Source: Endomychus coccineus
Lineage: Eukaryota; Arthropoda; Insecta; Coleoptera; Endomychidae
Direction: 5' to 3'
DNA length: 64,000 bases
Assembly (NCBI GenBank): GCA_958510875.1
Contig: OY294068.1
Location: forward strand, 71,092,633-71,156,632
In this document: piece after piece, positions 23,830 to 35,043 of the stretch
Layout: each line of letters opens with the position of its first letter
Position numbering within the stretch: the stretch's first letter is position 1
Position numbers and translations under genes: made by a program
The notes under the pieces: model-generated
Seen by the model: the letters and a program-made list of their open reading frames with translations, nothing else
Told to the model about the DNA's origin: nothing
Database searches by the model: none

Positions 23830-24190
23830 CCATTGTTCTATCGCAAAATGTCAACAAACAAAAGTGTGTCTCCAAAAATTATTATAATCAGAAAACGCTC
23901 TGCTTGGTGTGCTCTATCTGCTGGAGGAGTAATCGGACGGCACCACTTCAAAAATGATGCTGGCCAGCGTGTTGTCGTCAATGGTGAACGATATGATAAG
24001 AGGCCATTCCGTTCCCCAATTGGATGGCATGAATGTGTAGGAGACAAGATCCCTACCGGACGGCACTTCATGCCATACATCGCGTCAACCAATCTATTAA
24101 TTTTAAGGTAAATGGACGTGTCACTTGGCTACCAAGATACTGGGACTTGATGTCTCTGGATTATTTTCTGTGGGGTTATGCAGATAAACC
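23830..24190 (+). pseudogene. IS630/mariner-like transposase relic
   Basis: The plus-strand frame reads AWCALSAGGVIGRHHFKNDA and GQRVVVNGERYDK, the block before the second catalytic aspartate in a common insect DDE family. After a frameshift it ends TWLPRYWDLMSLDYFLWGY, the third catalytic region (PPRSxDLxxLDYFLWG). The intervening WFQQDGAxxHT strand is heavily altered. A central deletion and frameshifts make it non-functional. Confidence 0.8.
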
Positions 24191-26612
24191 CATCGACATA
24201 TACTGAGTACAGAATGTACTAAAGAGGTGAAAAAAAAAACTAACGCCATCTACCCGCGTGTAGATGTCCCTTAGACAATCCAACACAATGTGGACATTAA
24301 ATATATGGATCTTCCGTACTTCATAAAAGTCACGACGGCGAATGTAACGACCAAGTTTGCCAGAAGGCGACACCTGCCAATACAAAAGTCAATAATTTTA
24401 CTTGTAACCAATTAATTGTTTGCATGCGTGCCGTAATGAAGCTCATATTCCACTTATATAGTAAATAACTATTTTTCGATTCCGTGACGCTTTTACGCCA
24501 ATATCTATGCATTTTAGTTTTTACAAGGTAATATTGTAAACTGTTATTAGTAGCATCATAATCTTATGCAAATTGATAAAAGTACGAGTATTTTCGTGGT
24601 AATAAGTTACAGAAAGTTTCAAATATCTTCCTCAATTTAGGAGTGGTACGTAACCATAGAAACATCTACGTTTATTTTATTCAAAAATGCCATCAATGAA
24701 ATTCGACGTCTGTCAAATTGATAAAAGTTCCTAATGAATACTTCAAATGTAATGTATTTGTTTTCAATCAAAGAAAGAACCCCAAAATGGAGATTCATTA
24801 AGTTAATTTAAATTGTATTGAAAATGCATTTTGAGTACGCGGAATTGTAAAAAGTAACAATGAACAGTCATCAACCGATCACCGTGTTCCCTTATCTTTT
24901 TATGCAAAATAGAATTCGGACACTGCACGTCAAATTTATGATTGTAGTAGCAAAAAATTAATTGGAAATTATTTAGAAACCGCTAATGAAAGACGGTTAA
25001 ATAAAATACTCTAATTCCATCAGAAAAACTGAAAATGGGTATCAAAAATAGTCCAGATCGACCTAGAAATGCTTAAAACGCATTTATATCCGCATATATA
25101 TCTAGAACATTTTCTTCTGCCTATTACAATACTTGCCTCACACTATGTATTAAGTATAGTGAGGGGAATAGAAATTGAATAGCAGTGGAAAATAAGATTT
25201 TGTTCTCACTTATGCCTTTATGTATATATTACGATAATCATTCTGAATATCTGTACAATATTATACGGTCTTGAAGTATGAATGGATTATACGTGTATAG
25301 TTGCGAAGTCGAACTAACAACGTGATGTTCTTATCACTTATTATATGGAAATTACAATATTTTATTTAGTTAATAATGGAAAAAATTATTATGTACTCAC
25401 TTTTTTATCATTTGTTCGTTCAAATAATTATCAACTTATTATTCAACATGAAAATAATGCATGGCACTTCCAATTCTTTCCACCATGTGTGTAACTTATT
25501 GAGTTTCGTTTAATAAAATAAGTAGTATGAGTACATCGATCTCATGTTTTGTTATCCATCAGATATTCACCAAAGTTGATGGATTGTATTTGGAAAATAG
25601 GTGAGTTACACTTACGTTTCTAACCGTAATATAAGACCAGATACCATGTGGTTATTGCTGCAAATTTACGGAAAAATGCATCGATAATTTTTGCTCATTT
25701 TTTATCCATACTAATGTCATCAATAATACATATTTTACGCTAAATATTATCCCGCTATCTTGAAAAAAATTGGCATCTCCATTTACCGAGTAACATATCA
25801 AGGGAAAAATGTATCGGATTCGATTGGTTATGTTTTCAAAAAAAAAAGATTAATTATTCCGAAAATTTAAAACGAGAAGCTGATAGATTTCATTATATAC
25901 TCTAAGCCTCTATATAGTATTTTCGTACTGAATACATGAAACACCCTTCAGAAGTAGAGCTAGAAAAAACACATTATATCTTTGAATTGATTATACTTAT
26001 TCGAACTGTCGTCGTTCATGTGTTCAAAGAGAAGTTTCATATCTTGTAGAAGAAGAATACCTTTACAAACTATTAGAAAATATGTGATCCATTGATCAAG
26101 TGACTTCCCTCACTTTTGTTAGCAAAACAGCTCTCGGACACTCCTGCGGGTGAAATGTAAATGATTGTAGCAATAGAAAATATGTTGGATATGATTTAGT
26201 ATTCGTTTATGAAAAACCTTAAATTATACTCTATGTTACATTGAAACTTTTCCAAATGGTCTACATCATTTATTTTACAACTCCATGTATTATTCTGACA
26301 ACTACTGAATCATGAATTATCCAAATTTGGTACAGAGTAAAGGAATAAGAGAATATATGGATGAATATAAAATTGAATCTTAAAATGAGAATTTCGGACA
26401 CATGTATATGTTAAATATATACGTGTGATACATATTTATAACCAAAACAACAGGAATGTCATCATGGTTAAATAAAATACTATAATTAATTCCATTCGAA
26501 AAACTGAAGATAGATGTTAAAAATACCACTCGAAACGGTGCTACCGCGTTGTTAGGCAAAAGAGGCCTCGGCGTATACCATCGCCATAATGTGGCCCTAT
26601 GGGTGCTGTAAG
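24191..26612. other. Long AT-rich spacer
   Basis: The first 200 bp may be decayed 3' sequence of the preceding transposase. No exon, RNA gene or paired repeat was recognised in the rest. Confidence 0.3.
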
Positions 26613-26900
26613 GTCTTTGCCCACTAGAACGTACCATACTAGGACCGTAACCGTACCGGCACATGCAGGCAAATATTCTTTACTTGAATTCAAATAGGCA
26701 TACGCCCACTAGACCGGTCCGTCACCGGCCAATACCATAGCGTGCCCTGCACGAACAGTTGACATCGGCAGGCGAGAATATTTTGCATGTGCCTGTCTGC
26801 TCACCAACCGATGGGCGCATGCGTTTCACTTTAGTTCTAGTAGTTTTCAGCCTTTGAAGAGGTAATATCTATCTGCGTTCATGTTGATTCGTGTCGAAAT

Positions 26901-27033
26901 ATGGAGGATGAACAACTGATAGAATGTGTTCGCACTTATGAATTGATTTATAATTTACAACATCCAAAATATACGGACACCGTAAAAAAAAAAGTCGCAT
27001 GGAAGCAAATTGCAGATCAGATGAAACAACCTG
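26901..27033 (+). CDS. MADF/Myb-like DNA-binding protein of Harbinger element, first exon
   Basis: ATG at 26901 opens MEDEQLIECVRTYELIYNL followed by HPKYTD and AWKQIADQM. This is the first two helices of a MADF (Myb/SANT-like) domain: LI..V..yp.LYd..h..Y.d....  .W..Ia..l. In Harbinger elements this accessory protein binds the element ends and helps bring the transposase into the nucleus. The exon ends at a CTG/GTAAT donor-like site at 27033/27034; without splicing the frame soon stops. The third helix and the rest are missing, apparently lost with the internal deletion. Orientation is convergent with the transposase. Confidence 0.7.
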
Positions 27034-27155
27034 GTAATATTATTTGCGTTTATTTTGGTTTTTTACAAACATAGACAAACTTTTTAAAACTTTTAACAAA
27101 GACCTTTAACTTATTTTTCGTATTTACAAACAATTTCAAATATTACAATCCCAAT

Positions 27156-27665
27156 CTACTTGACCCTGAGTCGTTTGGAAAAAGTCCGCAAACTGATTGT
27201 GTATTTCAAAATCGGAAGAGACAGAGCATTGCCCCCATGGTGTCGTAAATTGGTAAACTGTGCAGGAGCAGTTGCTTCTATAACGTCAACATTTTCTCCG
27301 CGTCTTATGAAGTTGTACAAAATGCAAGTGGTTAAAACAATTTTTTCCGCATATTCTAGTTTCAAATGCAAACGTCTATTATAAATACGAAACTTTTGAC
27401 TTAAAATGCCAAAAGCATTCACAACGACACGTCTCGCCCGGCAAAGGCGATATTTGTAGTGACGTTTCTTTAAATCAGCCATTGACTGTTGTGAAGGGTA
27501 AGGTTTTCGTTTAAGTAGAGATTCATGCATCCAGTAGCTCCTCGTAGTATTTTTTTCGTTTCCTTCTTCTTCGTCCAAAATAATGGCAATCGTAGCCAAT
27601 TCTTTAACTGATAATTTTCTAAGAACCATAACAACAAAACTCTCTAGACCGTCCACAAACCACAA
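27156..27665 (-). pseudogene. PIF/Harbinger transposase with catalytic core deleted
   Basis: The minus-strand frame, about 169 codons and open throughout, starts with sequence typical of the family N-terminus: LATIAIILDEEEG, RSYWMHESLLKR. At about residue 68 it jumps to YRLCRARRVVVNAFGILSQK and EKIVLTTCILYNFIRRGE. These are the YRLSRARRxVENAFGI and EKIVxxxCxLHNFLR blocks at the C-terminal end of the DDE_Tnp_4 domain. Most of the DDE fold between them is absent, yet the frame is preserved across the deletion. The best initiator is an internal Met about 12 codons in, before VLRKLSVKE. No catalytic activity is expected. Confidence 0.85.
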
Positions 27666-27864
27666 ACGACAAACAGAAAGAATTGAAAAGTGCAGCCGCG
27701 ACCGGAGAAGGCCAGCTGCAAAAACGCTTTACATACGCGTTACATACGCCTTGGGCACGGGCAAAGAACGCTGTTCATCCGTTGCAGTGGGCATAGTAGT
27801 AATCGGAACGCTTTTTTCCGTGCCTGATACGGTCATGGTATGGTACGTTCTAGTGGCCAAAGAC

Positions 27865-28354
27865 ATTTACCACCGAAGGGACTCGTACGGATTAGACCAA
27901 TAGCCGATGCTACCTTACATTCCAGGAGATGTTGAGACCGTTGTCGGAAACGAAAAACGCTAGATCTACTGGATTTATCAGTTTCCGTTGGTCAGGTCCA
28001 TACAAGCAAATAGGCCTGACGTCCTCCTCGATAAACAAACCAAGACTATGTATGTCATCGAATTCTCTGCTCAATTACGATAGTTCAGGGTCAGGCTCCA
28101 GTTTTTTGGTAGAGCTGAATGTTTTTAAGTGAATATTGATTTAAAGACAAGAGGCATGGCGTATCCCTGAGGATTCTTATTTCAGATAAGTTGAATGTAA
28201 TTTGAAAGAAACAGCATTGGTAATTAATTCGTTGATTCTGATTCTCCATTAAATGAGAATGGAAAAACATTACTAACATTATTCAGATCGATGTATACAC
28301 ACGCGACAAGTAAGTTCGAATATCCCCCTTTTTCTCTGTCGGTCGCCTATTAGT
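27865..28354. other. Unassigned spacer
   Basis: No feature recognised between the Harbinger element and the palindromic mosaic. Confidence 0.3.
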
Positions 28355-29238
28355 CCAGGCCAAGTCGATTCGAGCTCGTGGGCCCAAGATAGGGCCCATT
28401 TAGTGTGTTCTTTAGCACAGTGAAAAATGGAGTATATGTCAAAGAGTTTTTGTTCTTTCACATTCCGTTTTAGTAAAAATATAGTATTTTTATTTCTCTT
28501 CTTTCGAACTCTGGAATTTTGACCTACCTCAAATCGGCCTTAATGAAGAATCCATATTTTACGAATTTCAGACGGAATACTTATGTTATCGATCTAAAAC
28601 CAAATTAATTCGAAAGATTTTATTATTCTGTACTTAATATCCAAAATTCTGGCATTTTAGTAGTAAAGACATAACTTTGTCGCCATTTTGAAAATTTTGA
28701 ACCACTGAAAAACTATGGGTTGTATGGAGAAATATTTGAACAAAAGTAGTTGGAAAAATTAATACGCGATTTTCGACTCTGGTCCGGAGTCGATTCGAGG
28801 TCGTGGGCCCAAGATAGGACAGGGCCTATTTAATGTGTTTTTTAGCACTTTGAAAAATGGTGTATTTGTCGAAGAGTTTTTTTTTTCATATTCTGTTCCG
28901 TTGGAAAATATTTTGATTTATCTTCTTTCAGTTTTAGATCGATAACGTGAGTATTTCGTCTGAAATTCGTAAAATACAGATTTTTCAAAATGGCCGAATT
29001 TGGCGCCAGAAAATGAGGTAGGTCGAAAGACCAGAAACTGAAAGAAGAGAAATCAAAATACTATCTTTCCACCGGAACACAATATGAAAAAAACAAAAAC
29101 TCTTTGACATATACACCATATTTCAAAGTGCTAAAAAACGAACTCGAATCGTCTTCGGACCAGAGTCAAAAATTGCGTATTAATTTTTCCAACAGTTTTT
29201 GTTCAAATATTTCTCCATACAACCCATCCCATAGTTTT
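28355..29238. repeat. Palindromic mosaic (foldback)
   Basis: About 28711-28975 is the reverse complement of about 28980-29238, a near-perfect palindrome with almost no loop; landmarks are GGGTTGTATGGAGAAATATT and CGATTCGAG. A further copy of part of the arm in direct orientation lies at 28355-28530 (GGGCCCAAGATAGG). Another short block at 28545-28601, containing TTACGAATTTCAGACG, is inverted relative to 28930-28985. No coding sequence found. Confidence 0.8.
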
Positions 29239-31023
29239 GTCTCAAAACGCAAAAAATTTAAAAAAGGTAATGTTTGGTTCCAAAAATGGCCATAGTTTTT
29301 CGAGCACAGGGTAAATCCAAATTTAAACTACACCATTGTGTTCAGCGTGTCAAAATACATAAGAATAGAATAAAATCAAACCTCTCGGAAATTCGGACAA
29401 AAATCGTCGATTTTCCTCCTTAAATGCCTGGTCTATATATAGATCTTATTGATAAAATCTTGCAATTTGGGATTCACACGGTAAATGAACTTGTCCGGTA
29501 GATTAATGAACTCTAATGTTGACATGACATTATTATTTATTACTTGCAATAAAAAGTATCTGATAATGAAATTAACGCCGACTGACAGGAAATGGTTCAA
29601 AGTAAGTTTTGTAATTAGATAATACATTAAAATAAAATATATGAAAGATTATAATGCGAACAAAAATGATTTACAACAAAGAAGAAAAATATAGATTGGT
29701 AATAATTGAATTTGGTAAAAAGACAATATATGAAAATTAAGGTGGTCCGCGGGGAACAAGAAACTATGGATGGACTAGTATTTGAAAATTGATACTTAGA
29801 AACTTATCATGATCCATCATCAGACAGTAACATCAAACGAAGTTTTCAAAATTGTCGGAAAACTGGAAGAACTGATTATGTGAAGGTAGATAACGTTAAA
29901 TAACAACATTCAACATTTAAATGTATACAATATTTATACATAATAATAATAATGATAACCTTTTTTGTTCACCAAATTTAGATTTATTCATAGATCAGAA
30001 ATGTACAACTTGTCAGGTTGTCATGACAGTTCATTGGTTTCTCCATAAATGCCGTTATAGGCTAAAACGTCAAGCTCTAACAGATAACACATTCATGACA
30101 GTTCGTTGAATTGACATCAGCACGTTTTACATATCAATTAGAACATAATTACACTTCACAGCCTGTACAATGATATAATTTCTGTAGCTTCAGTTCTTCA
30201 GTATAGCCTTTCATCCTCTAGTTGTTTGGTCAATTCTTTGTCGATTCTTCCCTTTTAATTCAAGCGCCTGCAAAAATTAATCATGGAAAGAACACGACCT
30301 TTGGAATGTTCATGCTCTGCAAGTTTAGGGGCCATGTGTCCCTGTCTGAGCAGCCAACATTGGCGAATTGTGGTTTTTGTCTAGAGAACATTTTGCAAAT
30401 ATAACAGTAGACACTATCGATGGGTCAGTTTCGTTTTTCCTTAGTTCCGTTGGCTTTTTCAATGTAACAATGATTCTCTGTGAAGTGCCGAGCATAAGTT
30501 CTATTTCTTTCTTCAAAAGGCACACCCGCTTTGATTTAGTTGCCAATATTTTTGAGTTTCTTATTCACATTTGATTGGGTACGTTTTCGGAAATTATTTC
30601 AGGCCATAATGCATATTTCCCCAAACAAATTTTGCACGCATTCCACGTTCGCCGTTCCATTTATAATTAATGCAGCTTTGGGATAGGCTGTATTTTGACT
30701 ATTACTAATATTAGTTCCATTTCACGTTTGTCTGATAAAGGCGCTGCTAATTGGTCCTACCTGACTTCTCTTTCCGATTCTTTTGTTGAACATCAGCTTC
30801 GGGAACTTTACTTTGTTGGTACTTATTAAGGAATGTTCTAGTGGTTTTTTCATTGGCTCCAATTGATGCTTTAATAGCACATTTTCCTGTCGCTTTTTGC
30901 GCTTCGCGACGCCTGATCCATAAGGGCGCTTCTCTTTAAACGGCATCAAATCTGGTTGTATTGTGAAATTATTGTGACGTAGAGATATGGTATTAGGTTA
31001 ATTGAAAGGCGAAAAAAGTTAGA
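29239..31023. other. Spacer; possible faint transposase leader on the minus strand
   Basis: Minus-strand open stretches at 30325-30546 and 30722-30949 exist. The latter has a basic N-terminus, KRPYGSGVAKRKKRQE, reminiscent of the start of some hAT/ZMYM-related proteins. No domain follows, so this is only a weak suggestion. The rest is AT-rich without signal. Confidence 0.25.
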
Positions 31024-31620
31024 CTAACCTTCACCACCGGATTCAATAAGGTTTAGCCACCAACTATAATTTTTGAGCTTTCATAGCCTTCGGTAAATAT
31101 TGATTAAGCCAAGGGCGAGGCTAACTTTACAAAACTTAGCACTTTTATTCATTCAGAATAGGTCGTAGAGCATTTTCTTCAGCACTAGAATTTCGAGTGA
31201 ACTATGAGTAACTTTTTAATGAAAAGCATAAATTTACCAGACTTGACTTTAAACACCATTCTAAAGATAAACGTTATAGAGCATTTACCTTAAAAAACTT
31301 ACCAATGAACTTTAAAAATTATATTCAAGAGAAATTTGCGGATAGATCCAGAATTTTGAGCTTATCATGAGCTTTAAAATGCCTTAAGTGCAAATTCGTG
31401 AGCTGTCAATGAAATTTGACAGAACCGAAAAATACACATTTAACGTTTATTTTAAAGTTAGCAGGGTCTGAATGTCATGCTAATAAGAAAACGAATATCA
31501 CAGAATTTTCGATTTATTTATGAGCTTCCCGAATCCCCTTGCTGTCATTTTCGAGCTGCCAATGAAACTTGACAGAACCGAAAAAACAGACATTTTACGT
31601 CAATGTGGTGGTAATGCATA

Positions 31621-32231
31621 GACCTATTATCCTAAGGAGATAGAATTGTTTACATTTAAACACGATTAGACATTGCCAAAATTTCGGGCCACTCAGACAG
31701 TTGTATATTACGAGTATGGCCGTATGGCATGTGCTGTTGCCGGATTAGTTGTTCTATGTACCGGACTGACATTTGTAATTATTATAAAAACGTACATAGC
31801 ATTGTTTATTGGTTTTATTAGAAGCAATACTGTTGAAATGTCGTTTTCTCTGAAAAATATTCCATAATTTATTGTACCCTGGAATATACAATCGAATTAT
31901 AGCATATTTAAATTTTTAAATATATATTCCATTCCATTACATCATTTGTTCAGAAGGCGACAACGCCGCGCATCTTTTATGAATGGGGGGACTTTTTTCT
32001 GTACTACGCAATTTGACAGCTTCCGTATTCCTCGTAGCTATTTCGAAGCGATGTTGCCTTACAAGTGGTACCAAGTTGTCAATCATAGCTACAGCGTTGC
32101 CAATAAGGAGTAATTATGACTCGACTACAAAGAGGTCCGTTGGTTTTCTTTGTCATACTTCATGTAATCATTGCGACAAGTCAAATGGAGTTTTATGAAT
32201 GAGATGTTTCGTCTCCTTAGGATAATAGGTC
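31621..32231 (+). mobile_element. 611-bp MITE with perfect 20-bp inverted ends
   Basis: GACCTATTATCCTAAGGAGA at 31621-31640 is exactly inverted at 32212-32231, and both ends are flanked by TA (31619-31620, 32232-32233), the target duplication of Tc1/mariner elements. Removing it rejoins the repeated unit of the surrounding foldback. The interior shows no transposase but holds a 64-codon hydrophobic open frame (31673-31867). Confidence 0.85.
31673..31867 (+). CDS. Small hydrophobic open frame inside the MITE
   Basis: ATG at 31673 opens 64 codons, starting MPKFRATQ. Residues about 20-49 are strongly hydrophobic (AVAGLVVLC, FVIIIKTYIALFIGF), enough for one or two membrane segments. Not recognised as any family. 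It may be a captured fragment or chance in AT-rich DNA; its only support is the intact frame. Confidence 0.2.
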   Translation: MPKFRATQTVVYYEYGRMACAVAGLVVLCTGLTFVIIIKTYIALFIGFIRSNTVEMSFSLKNIP

Positions 32232-33920
32232 TATGTGTAAATGTCATCCGAAAAAAAAACGAAGAGCACAGCTATTTATGAGGTTCCCGTATCCACGTGT
32301 TGCCGTTTTCGAGCTGTCAATGAAACTAGACAGAGCCAAAAAATAGACATTTTACGTTTATCTTATAAAGTTAATAGTAAAGTATTTTGAATGTCGTGCG
32401 ATTAAAAAAACGGATTTTCGAGCTATTTATGAGCTTGCTGCCATTTTCGAGCTGTCAATGAAACTTGGCAGATTTGTATGAATTTACCTATTATGAATAT
32501 TATATACTGATAGAAAAAAACTTTAAAATTACGTATATATTTTTAAAGAAACTTAGTAAAATATGCTTTCTTTATAAAATATTGATACTCTAAATTTTTT
32601 GGTTGATCAAAAATTTTTTTCTTAATTTTCCAAATTTATAGGAATAAACAATAATTTAATGTTTCTTGTAATTAAAAAAAACTGTATATTTCAGCCAAAT
32701 ACGAAGGCAAAAGGTCGTATTACAAATTTTGTATTCATAATGCAAAATAAAAATTATAAATAAAATTAGATCAAAATAAGAAATTCATCTCGAAAATCGT
32801 ATGCTATTCAATTGTTTATTCGCACGATATTTAGATTACTTTGCTTCTTACTTCATAAATAATAGTAGTATGTGTATTATTTCAATACTGTAAAGGGTCA
32901 CTGACAGCTAAAAAATGGCAACACCTGGATGCGGGAAGCTCATAAATAGCTGGAAAATACTGTGCTATTGGTTTTTTCGTTTGCTCGAAATTTGCTGCTA
33001 ACTTTATAAAATAAACATGCAATTTGTAATTTTTCGGTTATGCCAAATTGCATTGACAGTTCAGAAGTGGCAAAACCTGGAATCAGGAAGCTCATAAATA
33101 GCTCGACATTTATACTATTTTACTGCTAACTTTACAAAATAAACGAAAAAATGACCGATTTTTCGACTCTGTCAAGTTTCATTGCCAGCTCGAAAATGAC
33201 AGCACGTGTATTGAAAAAGCTCATAAATAACTCGAAAATCCAATGCTATTCGTTTTTTCATTCGCACGACATTTAGAATACTTTACTGCTAACTTTATAA
33301 AATAATGTCTATTTTTTCGGCTTTGTCAGGTTCCATTGACTGCTCGAAAATGACAGCAAGGGGATTCGGGGAGCTCATAAATAGCTCGAAAATCCTGTGC
33401 TATTAATTTTTTTCATTAGCACAACATTTAGACTACTTTCTGCTAACTTTATAAAATAAACGTTAAATATGTATTTTTTAGTTCTGTCAAATTTCATTGA
33501 CAGCTCAAGAATTTCCACTTACGGCATTTTAAAGCTCATAAAGAGTTCAAAATTCTGGATCTATCTGCAAATTTCTCTTGAACATAATTTTTAAAGATCA
33601 TTGCTAAGTTTTTTAAGGTAAATGCTCTAGAACGTTCATCTCTACAATGCTGGTTAAAGTCAAGTCTGGCTTTATGCTTTTCACTCATTAATAATTCATA
33701 ATTCACTCGTAATTCTAGTGCTCAAGAAAATGCTCTATGACCTATTCTGAATGAAGAAGAGTGCTTAGTTTTGTAAAGTTAGCCACGCCATTTCTTTTAT
33801 CAATATTTACCAAAGGCTATGGAAGCTCAAAAATTATGGTTCGTGCAGTTTGGAAGCTCATAAAAATCTCTAAATTCCTGGCTAAACCTTTTTGAATTCG
33901 GTGGGGGGGGGGGGTTTACC

Positions 33921-35043
33921 TTTAATATAATCTAATCCACTTACCAGTTACACAGAACAGACTAAATCAACAATAATCAAGAATGACAACCTGCAGAGTA
34001 TTACTTAGCAATAATTTATTGATACTGACTGAGTAAACAGTGAACTATTTATTTATGATGATAAGCGTGTGTTGAAGTTGACTTGAATACTGACTCACTG
34101 ACTGCTAAATCCGAACGTGTAAAATAATATAATCGCCCGCCCACGTGTCTTAATAAAAATATTTTAATTCGTAAAAACAACATTATGTACAACCACCGTA
34201 AAAACTACTTAATCTCAACAAAGATTGAAAATGAAATGGGGGAAAAAGTGGGACACTAGGCGCGAGCCTAGTGCGTCTAAGCGTAAAGGCACCTGTGAAT
34301 GTTGATTGAAAATGCTGATCAAATTTTATTTTTGAATAAAAATTACAATTTCTAATGAAATTTGAAAGTAGTGGTAAAAATAGAATATTATTTACGATTG
34401 AACAAATTCTTTGGTTAGCATAGGATGAGGTAAGCTTGTTTGTTCGTACCTAAATGAAATTTCAAGGTGTGTGTACCTGCGTGAGTCTTACATTAACATG
34501 ACTGTTTGTGTGCATGATAATGAGTTAGTGACATCTTCAGTAGTTTGAGCGTGAGTCATTAAACTACGCCCATCCTTATTCTCTAGCAAAATTAAGTGTC
34601 TATAGATATTATAAAATTTTAACAATTGAATTTTTATGAACTTTAGATGAACAGGAAATAAGATATTCGCATCGATTGGTCACGTAATGCATGGTCTATG
34701 TGAAATGTCTTTCGATTTGTTTACACAAGCCTTTAGAATTAACACTAATAAGTACAAAATAATTACCCTTATCTACTAAAAGTATTATTGAAGTACTAAG
34801 GATCTTTCAGAGTAAACCCTGATGATTGCTACTTGCTAGCTGAAAAGTCCTCGCCACAATAACATTATTTTTAGTGGATTAGGGTGATTATTTCCTACTT
34901 GTAAGTGCTATAGGGAATCACAGTTATGAACTTCTTTAGTGTATCAACTTTAACTTTGGATTATCCTGACGCTGATTTTGGATACAACAAAATAACTTTT
35001 TTGAAGAAATTTCAACTAAGGAGTGAATATTGCTCCCAAGTAT
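33921..35043. other. Spacer with a small perfect hairpin
   Basis: AT-rich. At 34254-34273 CACTAGGC-GCGA-GCCTAGTG forms an 8-bp perfect stem with a GNRA-type loop. No gene recognised. Confidence 0.35.

Larger units (their letters stand above)
26613..27864. mobile_element. Internally deleted PIF/Harbinger element
   Basis: Imperfect inverted ends run from GTCTTT at 26613 through CCACTAGAACGTACCATA, matching in reverse the sequence ending AAAGAC at 27864. Inside are a plus-strand MADF-type open frame and a convergent minus-strand Harbinger transposase, the standard two-gene arrangement of this superfamily. Both genes are shortened, so the element could move only with proteins supplied from elsewhere. 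A 3-bp target duplication could not be identified because the exact ends are uncertain. Confidence 0.75.
31024..33920. repeat. 2.9-kb foldback with arms of repeated units
   Basis: The left part from 31024 is the reverse complement of the right part ending near 33920; outer landmarks are ACCGGATTCAATAAGGTTTA and its complement near 33880-33901. Each arm contains several degenerate copies of a roughly 150-bp unit with GAGCTGTCAATGAAACTTGA, GAACCGAAAAATA and ATTTATGAGCTT. Copies are visible near 31395, 31545, 32300 and 32440 in one orientation and near 32890, 33050, 33175, 33345 and 33490 in the other. The left arm is interrupted by a 611-bp MITE. A run of 12 G lies at 33903-33914 by the right end. 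No transposase present. Confidence 0.85.

Noticed and set aside
23838..24092. 84-codon minus-strand frame
   Set aside because: Shadow of the plus-strand DDE transposase relic at the same place.
27160..27384. 74-codon plus-strand frame
   Set aside because: Antisense shadow of the Harbinger transposase C-terminus.
30722..30949. Basic N-terminal segment as a hAT/ZMYM transposase gene
   Set aside because: Only a short lysine/arginine-rich stretch resembles the family; no following domain was found.
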